NCBI GenBank assembly: GCA_964450495.1
Contig: CAYVFU010000019.1
Coordinates: 1-63,423, forward strand
Reading direction: 5' to 3'
Origin: CALFUK01 sp964450495
GTDB lineage: Bacteria > Bacteroidota > Bacteroidia > Chitinophagales > Saprospiraceae
Length of the DNA: 63,423 nt
The position numbers and the translations under genes were made by a program. Below, one piece after another: positions 18,301 through 25,852 of the stretch; position 1 is the first letter of the stretch; each line of letters starts with the position of its first letter. The notes below the pieces were generated by a model. That model saw only the letters and a program-made list of their open reading frames with translations. It ran no database searches and was not told the origin of the DNA.

Positions 18301-19264
18301 ACTTGTTGTTGCTCAAGATGCCAATGATGCTAATGGTCAGACCAATTCATTTGTCTTATTTAATATCATGGATAGTGGCATACGCTTTGACCGAGAATTA
18401 GTTGCAGATGTTAATCTTTGGGGTATACATGCAGATGGTGAAACCATGTATGCTATTGTAGATAATTCTAATTTACTGGTAGAATATGATGACTTTTTCA
18501 GTAGCCAAGGTCCAACTATTTCTGCAGATAGAACAATTACAATAGAGGGCATAGTCAGAACACATGGAATCACTTATGATGCGGTAGCGGATATTATGTT
18601 TTTGACAGATGTAGGTGATGCGGGTAGTGCAGTTGATGGAGCATTCACAGTCATCCAAAACTATCAAGCAGCATCAGCGGATGGTGTAGTTTCACTAAAT
18701 GAACAAGTAAGAATAGAAGGAGAGCAATCACTGTTAGGAAACCCAGTCGACATTGCTTGGGATCCAGGTACACGGATGATTTATATTGCGGAAAGAGCGA
18801 ATAATGGTGGAAGAGTTTTAGGATTCATCTCTCCGACATCATCAGGAGATCTTTCCCCTTCTTATGATGATTTATTCCCTGGAGCATCAGCAGTATTTTT
18901 ATCTCCTACAGGAACAGGTATGGGCTTCAATCGGGAAACTGTCAGCAAAATGGTAATGGATGTAGAGGTAATAGAATCATCTACTCAGGTCCAACGAACT
19001 GGAGTTAACCAACTAGAAGTGGCTAGCTACAGATTGACGCCTAATCCTGCTCATGACTATATCAATATCGATATAAATGGAGTTAAAGATCTATCTACTC
19101 CAACAAAAATAGATGTATTTACAAATGCAGGTAAGCTATTGATAAGTAGAACTACAAATGAATTAAGTTCTTCTTTTGAGATTGGAGATTTAGCACCAGG
19201 TCTTTATTATATAAGAACACAGCGATCGTCTAATACTGAGATATTAAAGTTTATTAAACAATAA
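15308..19264 (+). CDS. T9SS-exported DUF4331 protein with duplicated propeller-like region
   Basis: A 1318-residue protein. The ATG at 15308 gives a good signal peptide (CICLSLTMHMFVSAS) followed by SSHREAPLIADDPLADN. Longer frames upstream overlap the previous gene and are unlikely. Residues about 20-575 form a DUF4331 domain paralogous to the preceding gene. Residues about 592-894 and 901-1202 are two copies of a beta-rich unit (YVSSNTQNQIAVLDI / FVSSNTDQQIGVYNI, NLWGIQAVGETMYAI / NLWGIHADGETMYAI), probably beta-propellers. The end (LTPNPAHDYINIDI...SFEIGDLAPGLYYIRT...LKFIKQ) is a type A T9SS sorting domain. It should reach the cell surface or medium. No enzymatic residues are recognised. 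Confidence 0.87.
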   Translation: MNTIQTYIKRAFLCICLSLTMHMFVSASSHREAPLIADDPLADNVDLYAFRSPDNPNTITIIATYVPFQVPSAGPNYYSFGENIRYEIHVDNDAANPGDEVVYRFTFNQVNEDPSTFFNIRLGLQNLKTTYTLERSIDGGQSFQVIVENGVVPPNNIGPRSIESGAGLGTDYGTLFQNAITTARTGEQVFAGPTDDPFFVDLSGVFDLGDAPRQNGTPVDDLACLNVSAIAIQIPIVSLLKAGAPAEPTSILDSDYVIGVWASASRPSMTTLSADADPSVSGDWIQVSRIGMPLTNEAVIPIGAKDFWNAISPYDEISETTLDKYFFNPELGLYMDDDLFGGAVPALGPLRIQTNSLGAFDFSNGADGLWSLKGSDAVAGTALDDAVFGSLLLPGPGLPRSVDLWPAFHTGVPNVIPYQLATGKEGNPLAAGKPFVNNFLPNGGDMLRLNMAVPPTPRDDANFSSLGLIQAAAIGLTVAPFNTNSDLEFLPNMDGFPNGRRLEDDVTRIELQAVSGVVLAAVGLWYDDFDPNTSTSPVTQDLLDVLTYTTGVETNDRPFSGSFPYLAMPASGTGECSGRLVQDEATAPPAQNVVGSIYVSSNTQNQIAVLDIDESNAISSSTFRTLANDGDGIYFDLNNGLLYQLNRDNGAVYVFEEVEEGDYQVAGLSGAESINGREITVSGDRLVIAQDADDRNGQQNRFIVLTRSEDGTSFRLASRYNTDINLWGIQAVGETMYAIEDNSNRLAIFRNFFAARSGSISPSRSVEVDGLVRTHGLQYIPSQDLMLMTDIGSAGSADDGAIVIIQNFTSASSDNVIAMSEQVRIEGSNTFLGNPVDVSFNTDNQMIYVAERANGGGRILAFPLNSTGGNMSPTFNLEFAGASAIHVPSDEDGVLTQELMTVAQVFVSSNTDQQIGVYNIVEDNGVSRQTFNNFAGDADGIYYRSETDMLYQVNRMNNSIAEFSNVNDALMTGQNPMLTALSPAEFTNGRELAFSGNRLVVAQDANDANGQTNSFVLFNIMDSGIRFDRELVADVNLWGIHADGETMYAIVDNSNLLVEYDDFFSSQGPTISADRTITIEGIVRTHGITYDAVADIMFLTDVGDAGSAVDGAFTVIQNYQAASADGVVSLNEQVRIEGEQSLLGNPVDIAWDPGTRMIYIAERANNGGRVLGFISPTSSGDLSPSYDDLFPGASAVFLSPTGTGMGFNRETVSKMVMDVEVIESSTQVQRTGVNQLEVASYRLTPNPAHDYINIDINGVKDLSTPTKIDVFTNAGKLLISRTTNELSSSFEIGDLAPGLYYIRTQRSSNTEILKFIKQ
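17083..18915 (+). repeat. Internal duplication within the DUF4331/T9SS gene
   Basis: Two direct copies of about 300 codons, roughly 17083-17990 and 18010-18915, encode matching segments in the same order: VSSNT, DGIYF/DGIYY, VIAQDADDRNGQ/VVAQDANDANGQ, THGLQY/THGITY, GNPVD and MIYVAERAN/MIYIAERAN. They are diverged at DNA level, so the duplication is not recent. Confidence 0.8.
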
Positions 19265-19285
19265 ATTCAACAGTGTTCATTGAGG

Positions 19286-19313
19286 AGGCTGCCCAAAGTG
19301 GGCAGCCTTTTTT
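19286..19313 (+). terminator. Rho-independent terminator after the DUF4331 genes
   Basis: A perfect 9-bp stem (AGGCTGCCC / GGGCAGCCT) with an AAAGT loop is followed by six T residues, 22 bases after the stop codon. The remaining bases to 19609 (about 295) show no gene or recognisable signal. Confidence 0.9.
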
Positions 19314-19609
19314 ATTGAATACTTTTACTTTTTCCAACTATTATACCTTTGTTCAGTAAACGATTACTTTCATAATTCGAATGCCTAATTCTGTACTCTT
19401 TAAAAAAGACCTCTAAGAACATATCGATCAGTTTTGTATGGCATTAGCTCCGATATGAGTACAAATTGCTTCTATCAAATTGTATAGAAAAAAAATATTT
19501 CTTTACCACTCACTGACTCGTAGTTAAAAGCAATCTTACACATTCCTGTTATTAATAGTTATCTCTTCACAAAGACCTTTCGTATATTAGTCTAAATCAT
19601 TCTCATCAT

Positions 19610-21625
19610 ATGAAAGGTCTATCATATCTAACACTAGCTGGTTTATCCATTTACTTCTTTTTGGTTTCTTGCTCTTCTAAAAGACAAGCCGCAGAAAATT
19701 TGGCACAATCAATTGTCGAATCCCCACTGCCACCACTTCAGGTCAACTCACTATTTTCAGATAACATGGTTTTGCAGCGGGATGATTATGTCGCTGTGTG
19801 GGGGAAAGCCACACCGAATACTATTGTGTCTGTTCAAAGCAGTTGGAACCAAAAAGCAAAAGCGTTTGCAGATAATACTGGTGAATGGATGACGAAAATA
19901 AAAACAGATAAAGCTGGTCGGTCTCAAACCTTGACTATCGCTTCTGATGAAGATACTATAACAATCAATAATGTCATGTTTGGAGAAGTATGGCTAGCAT
20001 CAGGACAATCAAATATGGAAATGCCGGTAAAAGGTTGGCTTCCAAATGATCCGATCCAAAATTCGGCAAATGAAATAGCATCAGCTAATTACCCAGACAT
20101 CCGAATGATTACCGTTCAACGCAATAAAGCAACAAAACCATTGGATGACTTCACTGGTTCGTGGATAACAGCAAGCCCTTCGACAGTAGGGGGTTTTAGT
20201 GCAACAGCCTATTTCTTTGCTCGCGAATTGTATCAAGAATTGGGTGTGCCTATAGGTATCATACATACAAGTTGGGGTGGAACACCAGCAGAGGCGTGGA
20301 CGAGTAAAGAGCGTTTATTATCACTAGGTGATTTTGATAAAGACTTGTCTTTGCTTGGAAATAAGCAGAAAGAACAGGAGTCTGCTCAATGGTTTTCAAG
20401 TAAACAAAAACGAGAGATTCCAGATTCGGATTTCGGATGGAATACACTAGATTTATCAGATACTGATGCTGCGAAGAGTATACCTCAAAATAGACACAGC
20501 ATCACCTTGCCTGGCCGCTATGACAATAGTCTGAACACTGAATTAAACGGCGTCTTTTGGTTGTATAAAGAATTTGAATTAAATAAAGTAAGTAGAGATA
20601 TGCAGTTGAAAATTGGTGCTATTGACGATATGGATGCAACATATATAAATGGTAAATCAATCGGCAGTATGGTTGGTAGTGGAAAACACAGTCTTGAAAG
20701 AAATTACCACGTTCCTAAAAAGATACTTAAAAAAGGAACGAATGTCATTGCCATAAAAGCCATTGATACAGGTGGCCCTGGTAGTGTTAGAGAATCAATG
20801 ACATTGGAGTCTTCTTCTGAATCAATTTCACTTCAAGGTGATTGGATAGCTAGACCAGCTGCTGAAATTCATGATGGAGCCATGTATGTGTATGAAGATT
20901 GGAATGCTCTTGACAGACCTGACATAGTCCAAACAACTTCGCATACACCTTCAGTGTTATACAATGCCATGATACATCCAATCTCTCCTTATTCCATGAC
21001 AGGTGCCATTTGGTATCAAGGTGAATCTAATGTCAGTAGACATGATCAATACCGACGTTTATTTCCTGCCATGATCGCTGATTGGAGAAAACAGTGGGGT
21101 TCATCATTTCCATTTTATTTTGTACAAATAGCGCCATATAATTATGGTAACGGTTTGTCTGCAGGATTACGTGATGCACAACGACAAACGCTATCTCTTC
21201 CGAATACTGGAATGGTTGTCACTATGGATATTGGTAATTACGACAATATACATCCTGCCAATAAGCAAGATGTCGGCAAGCGACTCGCTGGACTTGCCTT
21301 AGCCAATGATTACGGAAAAGAACTGGTGGCTTCAGGTCCTGTGTTCAAATCTGTTAAGTTTGAAAATGGTGAAGCTGTGGTTTCATTTGATCAATTCGGA
21401 TCTACTTTAAAGGCGTCTCCAGATGGATTGACAGGGTTTGAATTGGCTGGAAATGATAATACATTTTATCCGGCGAAAGCCGAAATCCAAGGCGATGTTA
21501 TCATTGTCAAATCAAGTAAGGTAAACGCACCGGCCATCGTACGATATGCCTGGGACGATAAAGGCATTCCGACTTTATTTAATGAGGAAGGACTTCCTGC
21601 AAGTTCTTTTAGTGCGCGGTGGTGA
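19610..21625 (+). CDS. Sialate O-acetylesterase-like SGNH esterase, lipoprotein
   Basis: A 671-residue predicted lipoprotein (FFLVSC, Cys21) of the sialate 9-O-acetylesterase (SASA) family, which removes acetyl groups from sialic acids or other acetylated glycans. The N-terminal beta domain has LFSDNMVLQRDDYVAVWGKA. The catalytic serine is in WLASGQSNMEMP (about residue 134). GAIWYQGESNV is the second conserved block, and the Asp/His pair is in DNIHPANKQDVGKRLAGLAL. An inserted jelly-roll module (FWLYKEFELNKVSRDM...DDMDATYINGKSIG) is usual in this family. It overlaps the following small membrane gene by 4 bases (GTGA). The true substrate is unknown and need not be sialic acid. Confidence 0.92.
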   Translation: MKGLSYLTLAGLSIYFFLVSCSSKRQAAENLAQSIVESPLPPLQVNSLFSDNMVLQRDDYVAVWGKATPNTIVSVQSSWNQKAKAFADNTGEWMTKIKTDKAGRSQTLTIASDEDTITINNVMFGEVWLASGQSNMEMPVKGWLPNDPIQNSANEIASANYPDIRMITVQRNKATKPLDDFTGSWITASPSTVGGFSATAYFFARELYQELGVPIGIIHTSWGGTPAEAWTSKERLLSLGDFDKDLSLLGNKQKEQESAQWFSSKQKREIPDSDFGWNTLDLSDTDAAKSIPQNRHSITLPGRYDNSLNTELNGVFWLYKEFELNKVSRDMQLKIGAIDDMDATYINGKSIGSMVGSGKHSLERNYHVPKKILKKGTNVIAIKAIDTGGPGSVRESMTLESSSESISLQGDWIARPAAEIHDGAMYVYEDWNALDRPDIVQTTSHTPSVLYNAMIHPISPYSMTGAIWYQGESNVSRHDQYRRLFPAMIADWRKQWGSSFPFYFVQIAPYNYGNGLSAGLRDAQRQTLSLPNTGMVVTMDIGNYDNIHPANKQDVGKRLAGLALANDYGKELVASGPVFKSVKFENGEAVVSFDQFGSTLKASPDGLTGFELAGNDNTFYPAKAEIQGDVIIVKSSKVNAPAIVRYAWDDKGIPTLFNEEGLPASSFSARW

Positions 21626-21909
21626 TTAAAAGCTTAAAGCTCAGATACATACTTACTATTACAGCACTTATGTTGTTGATGCCCTTAATCGCTATGCAAT
21701 TCACCGATGAAGTGAATTGGGGTTTATTCGATTTTTTAATTGGTGGCGTACTACTGTTTAGCTTAGGTACAGTGATGAATTATGTGTTGAGTAAGAATAT
21801 GAAAAAGAAGCATCGCTTACTCTTGTGTGCCGTAATTTTATTTTTGTTTGTATTGATTTGGGCAGAACTTGCAGTAGGTATTTTCAATAGTCGCTTTGCA
21901 GGCTCCTGA
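21622..21909 (+). CDS. Small integral membrane protein, unknown function
   Basis: A protein of about 95 residues with three transmembrane helices (about 9-28, 35-55 and 65-88), including NWGLFDFLIGGVLLFSLG and VLIWAELAVGIFNSRFAGS. This matches a recurring uncharacterised family in which the last helix ends with an AVGIIG-like motif. The GTG at 21622 overlaps the esterase stop (GTGA), so translational coupling is likely. The neighbouring GTG at 21619 is an alternative start. It ends one base from the stop of the convergent photolyase gene, leaving no room for a terminator. Confidence 0.65.
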   Translation: MIKSLKLRYILTITALMLLMPLIAMQFTDEVNWGLFDFLIGGVLLFSLGTVMNYVLSKNMKKKHRLLLCAVILFLFVLIWAELAVGIFNSRFAGS

Positions 21910-21910
21910 A

Positions 21911-23398
21911 TTATATACCATCAAGTTGTTTCAAAAATGATTCCCCACCATCAATTATCTTCTGTTGTTCATCTTCTGCTCGTTTGTTAAATTGGGATAT
22001 GAGCATTCTCATACGCGGGTTTTTATAAAAGAAGTCTTCATGCACTTTCATAAATCGCCAAAACAATTGATCCCATACAACACACCATTCTCCTTTTTTA
22101 TAGTTTGACATTTTTAAAATATAATTGCTGCTGCTGATATAAGGTTTCGTCGACATTAGCCCACCATCCGCAAATTGACTCATCCCATAAACATTTGGTA
22201 CCATGACCCAATCATAAGCATCAATAAATAATTCCATAAACCAACGATAGATTTCATCTGGATCAAATTCGCACAAGACCATAAAATTGCCCAAGATCAT
22301 CAATCGCTCAATGTGATGACAGTAACCAGTTTCCAATACTTTGTGAATCGTTTTATCGATTGGAACAATGCCTGTGGTCCCATCATAAAAGCTTGCCGGT
22401 ATTTTTCTATTGAACCCCCAAAAATTCTTTGTTCGTTCTTCTGTCCCTTTGCATTCATATACGCCTCGTATGAATTCTCGCCAACCCATAATCTGTCGCA
22501 CAAACCCCTCTAGTGAATTTAAGGGCACATCATATTCATCTGCATATATAATTGCTTTCTCAATCACTTCCATCGGATCTAATAAACCAACATTTATTAA
22601 TGGAGACAACAGGCTGTGATTGAGCAATACTTCTTCTTTTACAATAGCATCTTCATAAGTGCCAAACCCATGAAATCGAATTTGAAAGAATTGCTGCAAC
22701 CATTTTTCTGCTTCTTTTGGTGTAACAGGATACATAAATGTCTCACCTAATGACCCCAAATTTTTGGCGAATTCTTTTTGTACGTAACTTATAGCTTCTT
22801 CAACATGGTTGTTTGATTTAGGAAATTGTATGGCTGGTGCTGCTTGACCTTTTGGATATTTTTTTCTGTTTTCAGAATCGAAACTCCATTTGCCGCCAAG
22901 GGCCTTACCTTCATCATCTAATAAGACCTGTCGCTGCTTACGCTGATCGATATAAAAAGTCGTTTGAAAAAACTTTTTCTTCTTGTCATGGAAGAATTTA
23001 GACAGCTCCCCTTTGCGATTAATGAATAAGGATGACTTGTGTACATGTGACTTGATGTTGTATTTAGCACAACTAGACGTGATTCTTTTTTCGAGCCAAT
23101 TATCTGTTGGGTCAATGTAGTTTACAACTTCGATTCCTTGATCAGAAAGCTGTTGTATAAGTTGCCGAACATCCGATAGACTAGAATTGGCTTCAATATA
23201 ATGTGTCTTCCTTTTCTTTGAGATAAGGTCTGCTTCAAAAGCCTTCATGGTCCCTCGATGGAATACCAATTTTTGCTTATGGAAATTATATTGCTTGAAA
23301 AATAGATATTCTTCGATGATGTATATCTCTCCTTTGAATTTGGTGACGAGATTGTTCCTCGTGAGTTGATGAGGAACAATCAACAAGGCTTCTTTCAT
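21911..23398 (-). CDS. PhrB/FeS-BCP-type photolyase-related protein lacking the usual iron-sulfur cysteines
   Basis: A 495-residue member of the deoxyribodipyrimidine photolyase-related group, whose characterised members are prokaryotic (6-4) photolyases with FAD, a lumazine antenna and a 4Fe-4S cluster. The N terminus (LLIVPHQLTRNNLV) and the C-terminal FAD region (GWREFIRGVYE, HHIERLMILGNFMVL, DAYDWVMVPNVYGMSQFADGG, KPYISSSNYILKMSNY) are typical. Cluster-bearing members have a CxxC and another Cys in the segment just after this. Here it is shortened to SNYKKGEWCVVWDQLFWRF with only C439, so a 4Fe-4S cluster is unlikely. The start codon overlaps the DUF2256 gene stop (ATGA). A repair role is likely but unproven. 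Confidence 0.88.
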   Translation of the reverse strand: MKEALLIVPHQLTRNNLVTKFKGEIYIIEEYLFFKQYNFHKQKLVFHRGTMKAFEADLISKKRKTHYIEANSSLSDVRQLIQQLSDQGIEVVNYIDPTDNWLEKRITSSCAKYNIKSHVHKSSLFINRKGELSKFFHDKKKKFFQTTFYIDQRKQRQVLLDDEGKALGGKWSFDSENRKKYPKGQAAPAIQFPKSNNHVEEAISYVQKEFAKNLGSLGETFMYPVTPKEAEKWLQQFFQIRFHGFGTYEDAIVKEEVLLNHSLLSPLINVGLLDPMEVIEKAIIYADEYDVPLNSLEGFVRQIMGWREFIRGVYECKGTEERTKNFWGFNRKIPASFYDGTTGIVPIDKTIHKVLETGYCHHIERLMILGNFMVLCEFDPDEIYRWFMELFIDAYDWVMVPNVYGMSQFADGGLMSTKPYISSSNYILKMSNYKKGEWCVVWDQLFWRFMKVHEDFFYKNPRMRMLISQFNKRAEDEQQKIIDGGESFLKQLDGI

Positions 23399-23544
23399 TC
23401 TGTAGCTTTAAGTTTCCGTTTGCTTCTACGACATCGTTCGCTACAGTATTTGACATCGTTCCATACTGAGGCCCACTTTTTTCTCCAATTGAATGGTTTT
23501 TGGCAAACCATACACACTTTTGAAGGGAGATGCTGCTTTTTCAC
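23395..23544 (-). CDS. DUF2256 small zinc-ribbon-like protein
   Basis: A 49-residue protein starting at GTG 23544. It reads KQHLPSKVCMVCQKPFNW, then RKKWASVWNDVKYCSERCRR, and a basic tail. The two CxxC pairs (VCMVC and YCSERC) and the conserved WxxxW core are the signature of DUF2256, a tiny zinc-ribbon-like family often encoded next to photolyase-related genes. No upstream in-frame ATG exists. An ATT codon directly precedes the GTG. The stop TGA overlaps the ATG of the photolyase-related gene, so the two are almost certainly cotranslated. Its molecular role is unknown. Association with the photolyase is inferred from the 4-base overlap and the known pairing. Confidence 0.85.
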   Translation of the reverse strand: MKKQHLPSKVCMVCQKPFNWRKKWASVWNDVKYCSERCRRSKRKLKATE

Positions 23545-23601
23545 AATAATTAAAGAGAGGAGGCAGAAAATTGTTCAAAGAGATTTAGTATTGTTCTGAA
23601 A

Positions 23602-23636
23602 TGAAAAAAGACCATTTGATTTCTCAAACGGTCCTT
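23602..23636. other. Hairpin upstream of the DUF2256 gene
   Basis: AAAGACCATTTGA and TCAAACGGTCCTTTT form a roughly 10-bp stem with one mismatch, flanked by A and T runs. It lies about 60 bases upstream of the DUF2256 start on that strand. It could be a leader structure or a terminator remnant. The rest of 23545-23850 holds only the short repeats described separately. Confidence 0.35.
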
Positions 23637-23693
23637 TTAATTAACACCTTTAAACTGCAATTCAAAGATGGGGCTAATTCATAGTTTCCAGCA

Positions 23694-23729
23694 CTACACA
23701 TACACCATATCACCCCTACACATACACCA
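23694..23729. repeat. Short direct repeat pair in an intergenic region
   Basis: CTACACATACACCA occurs at 23694-23707 and again at 23716-23729 (22-base period). An inverted partial copy, ATGTGTAGGGG, lies near 23815. This may be a protein-binding array between divergent genes, but nothing identifies the binder. Confidence 0.4.
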
Positions 23730-23856
23730 CAGATTTTTCTAAGAGAGCACAAATGCCCAGATTGAATACACTTTTTGGTTGTTTTTGGTAATTACTGGGG
23801 ATGATTAAGGATAATGTGTAGGGGATGTAAGAATTATTTTACTTCTCAATGTTAAT

Positions 23857-23871
23857 TATACTCAGAGTTTA
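23857..23871. promoter_or_regulatory. Upstream operator-like copy (imperfect palindrome)
   Basis: TATACTCAGAGTTTA matches the perfect palindrome at 23933-23947 at 14 of 15 positions. It is centred 76 bases upstream, close to seven helical turns, which would suit cooperative binding of one regulator at both sites. Confidence 0.6.
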
Positions 23872-23894
23872 TTAATTACGTCAGCAAAAACAGC

Positions 23895-23925
23895 TTTGAT
23901 TCAACAAACAAAAAGAATATATTTG
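23895..23925 (+). promoter_or_regulatory. Promoter of the acyl-CoA dehydrogenase operon
   Basis: TTTG at 23895-23898, a 19-base spacer and TATATTTG at 23918-23925 match the Bacteroidota sigma-70 promoter (TTTG-N19-TAnnTTTG). Transcription would begin near 23932, about 43 bases before the ATG. Confidence 0.75.
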
Positions 23926-23932
23926 TTGTTAC

Positions 23933-23947
23933 TATACTCAGAGTATA
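23933..23947. promoter_or_regulatory. Perfect 15-bp palindromic operator at the transcription start
   Basis: TATACTCAGAGTATA is a perfect dyad (7-bp arms around a central A). It sits at the predicted transcription start of the acyl-CoA dehydrogenase gene, a position where a bound protein would block initiation. A second copy is upstream at 23857. A TetR-like fatty-acid regulator is one possibility, but none is encoded in the window. Confidence 0.65.
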
Positions 23948-23974
23948 ATTTTTTAATCCAAACTAAGTTGTCAC

Positions 23975-25783
23975 ATGAGCGATTACACTAATTTAGAAAA
24001 CCTTAGATTTCTCCTTAACGAGGTTCACGATATAGAAGACGTTTTGAAATATGAGCGTTATGCAGATTACGATCCAGAAGCAGTAGAGATCTTATTGCAG
24101 TCTACAAAAGATACTTGCGATAAAGAGTACTTTCCATTCTACCGTGAGATGGATGAAGATCCAGCAAGATTTGAAAATGGTAAACTATATGTCCATCCAC
24201 AAATTGGGAAAGTGGTAAAAATGGCTGGTGAGAATGGATCAATCGGTGCTCAATTTGATTATGAAGATGGTGGTCAGCAAATGCCTCACCTTTTATATGG
24301 AGCACTTTCGCACATACAAGCGGCAGCCAATAATAATGTTGGTGGTTACTTTGGTTTAACAGCAGGTGCCGCTGGATTGATCATCGCATTCGGCTCTGAA
24401 GAATTAAAGAAAACTTATGTGCCAAAAATGCTTGCTGGTGAATGGGCTGGTACCATGTGTTTGACAGAACCACAAGCTGGTAGTTCTTTGTCTGACATTA
24501 CCTCAAGTGCTACACCTCAAGAGGATGGTTCTTACAAAATTAAAGGACAGAAAATATACATCTCTGGTGGAGATCACGAATACAATGATAATTTCATTCA
24601 CTTGTATCTTGCTAGAATAGATGGCGCTCCATCAGGAACAAAAGGTATCTCTTTATTTGTCGTCCCTAAAAAACGAATTGCAGAAAATGGAAATCTTATA
24701 TCTAACGACGTACAAACTGCAGGTGATTTTCAGAAAGTGGGACAAAGAGGCTATTGTACAACTCACTTAATCCTTGGTGAAAAAGACGATTGTCAAGGGT
24801 GGTTAGTAGGTGCTCCAAATAAAGGATTGAGCTATATGTTCCAAATGATGAATGGTGCAAGAATCGATGTTGGTATGACAGCAGCATCAATCGCGACTGC
24901 GGCATATTATGCTTCATTACAATACGCTAAAGATAGACCTCAAGGAAGGAAGTTGTCATCCGATGGTAGCAAAAATCCTTCTGAAGAGCAGACATTAATC
25001 ATCAATCATCCAGATGTTAGACGAATGTTGTTGCTTCAAAAGGCTGTTTCTGAAGCAAGTGTGAGTTTGCTGCTGAGATGCTCTAGATTACTAGATGTGG
25101 CACATAATGAAGAAGGAGAAGTTGCAGAAGATGCGCACGATATGGTAGAATGGTTGACACCTATCGCAAAAACATACCCATCCGAAATGGGAATTAAATC
25201 AGTGAGTACTGGTTTGCAAGTATTGGGTGGTGCAGGATTCTGTAGCGAATATATTTTACAGCAGTATTACAGAGACATCAGAATCATGTCTATCTATGAA
25301 GGCACGACAGGGATACAATCTTTAGATTTATTGGGAAGAAAATCGACCATCAAAAATGGACGTGCTCTTCAGTTGATAGGGAAAGAAGTTCAACAGGCTG
25401 TGGACAATGCATCCACTTTTGATGACCTCAAACCATACGCAGATAAGCTTGCTTCAAAGATGAAGGATATGCAGGAGGTGTTCATGCATTTACTGCAATT
25501 TGCAATGAAGGGCAATCACGAGCGTTTTCTTGCCGATGCTACTCTTTTTATGGAATTTGCAAGCACTATTGTTGTTGCATGGCATTGGCTTGAAATGGCA
25601 ACAGAATCAAAAAAAGCTCTCGTTACAGGTCAACTTAAGCAGACTGAAGATTTTTACGAAAGTAAAATTCATACAATGAAATATTACTTCAAATATGAAT
25701 TGCCAAAGACAAGTTCATTGAAGGAAACTTTATTGGATTCAGAAGTATTAACAATTATGAAAGAAAAAGAATTGATAAGCTAA
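23975..25783 (+). CDS. Acyl-CoA dehydrogenase (large DmdC/FadE5-like type)
   Basis: A 602-residue FAD flavoenzyme that oxidises acyl-CoA to enoyl-CoA in fatty-acid or related acyl degradation. The N-terminal helical domain is followed by the middle domain with MCLTEPQAGSSLSD and KIKGQKIYISGGDH. The C-terminal domain has the catalytic base E442 in IMSIYEGTTGIQSLDLLGRK. A further C-terminal extension (PF12806-like, about 470-602) is found in the ~600-residue subclass. Chain-length preference cannot be read. The upstream region has a strong promoter with palindromic operators, so expression is probably repressible. An SCP2-like protein follows 69 bases downstream in the same unit. Confidence 0.94.
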   Translation: MSDYTNLENLRFLLNEVHDIEDVLKYERYADYDPEAVEILLQSTKDTCDKEYFPFYREMDEDPARFENGKLYVHPQIGKVVKMAGENGSIGAQFDYEDGGQQMPHLLYGALSHIQAAANNNVGGYFGLTAGAAGLIIAFGSEELKKTYVPKMLAGEWAGTMCLTEPQAGSSLSDITSSATPQEDGSYKIKGQKIYISGGDHEYNDNFIHLYLARIDGAPSGTKGISLFVVPKKRIAENGNLISNDVQTAGDFQKVGQRGYCTTHLILGEKDDCQGWLVGAPNKGLSYMFQMMNGARIDVGMTAASIATAAYYASLQYAKDRPQGRKLSSDGSKNPSEEQTLIINHPDVRRMLLLQKAVSEASVSLLLRCSRLLDVAHNEEGEVAEDAHDMVEWLTPIAKTYPSEMGIKSVSTGLQVLGGAGFCSEYILQQYYRDIRIMSIYEGTTGIQSLDLLGRKSTIKNGRALQLIGKEVQQAVDNASTFDDLKPYADKLASKMKDMQEVFMHLLQFAMKGNHERFLADATLFMEFASTIVVAWHWLEMATESKKALVTGQLKQTEDFYESKIHTMKYYFKYELPKTSSLKETLLDSEVLTIMKEKELIS

Positions 25784-25852
25784 TAACTTATTCTCCTTTT
25801 CTGTAAAATTTATTTCATTCAAATTCTGTTAAAGAATAAAATTATATTCAAA

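Noticed and set aside
23366..23599. Plus-strand frame of 77 codons at 23366
   Set aside because: It is the antisense shadow of the DUF2256 gene and the photolyase start. The minus-strand frame carries the recognised motif.
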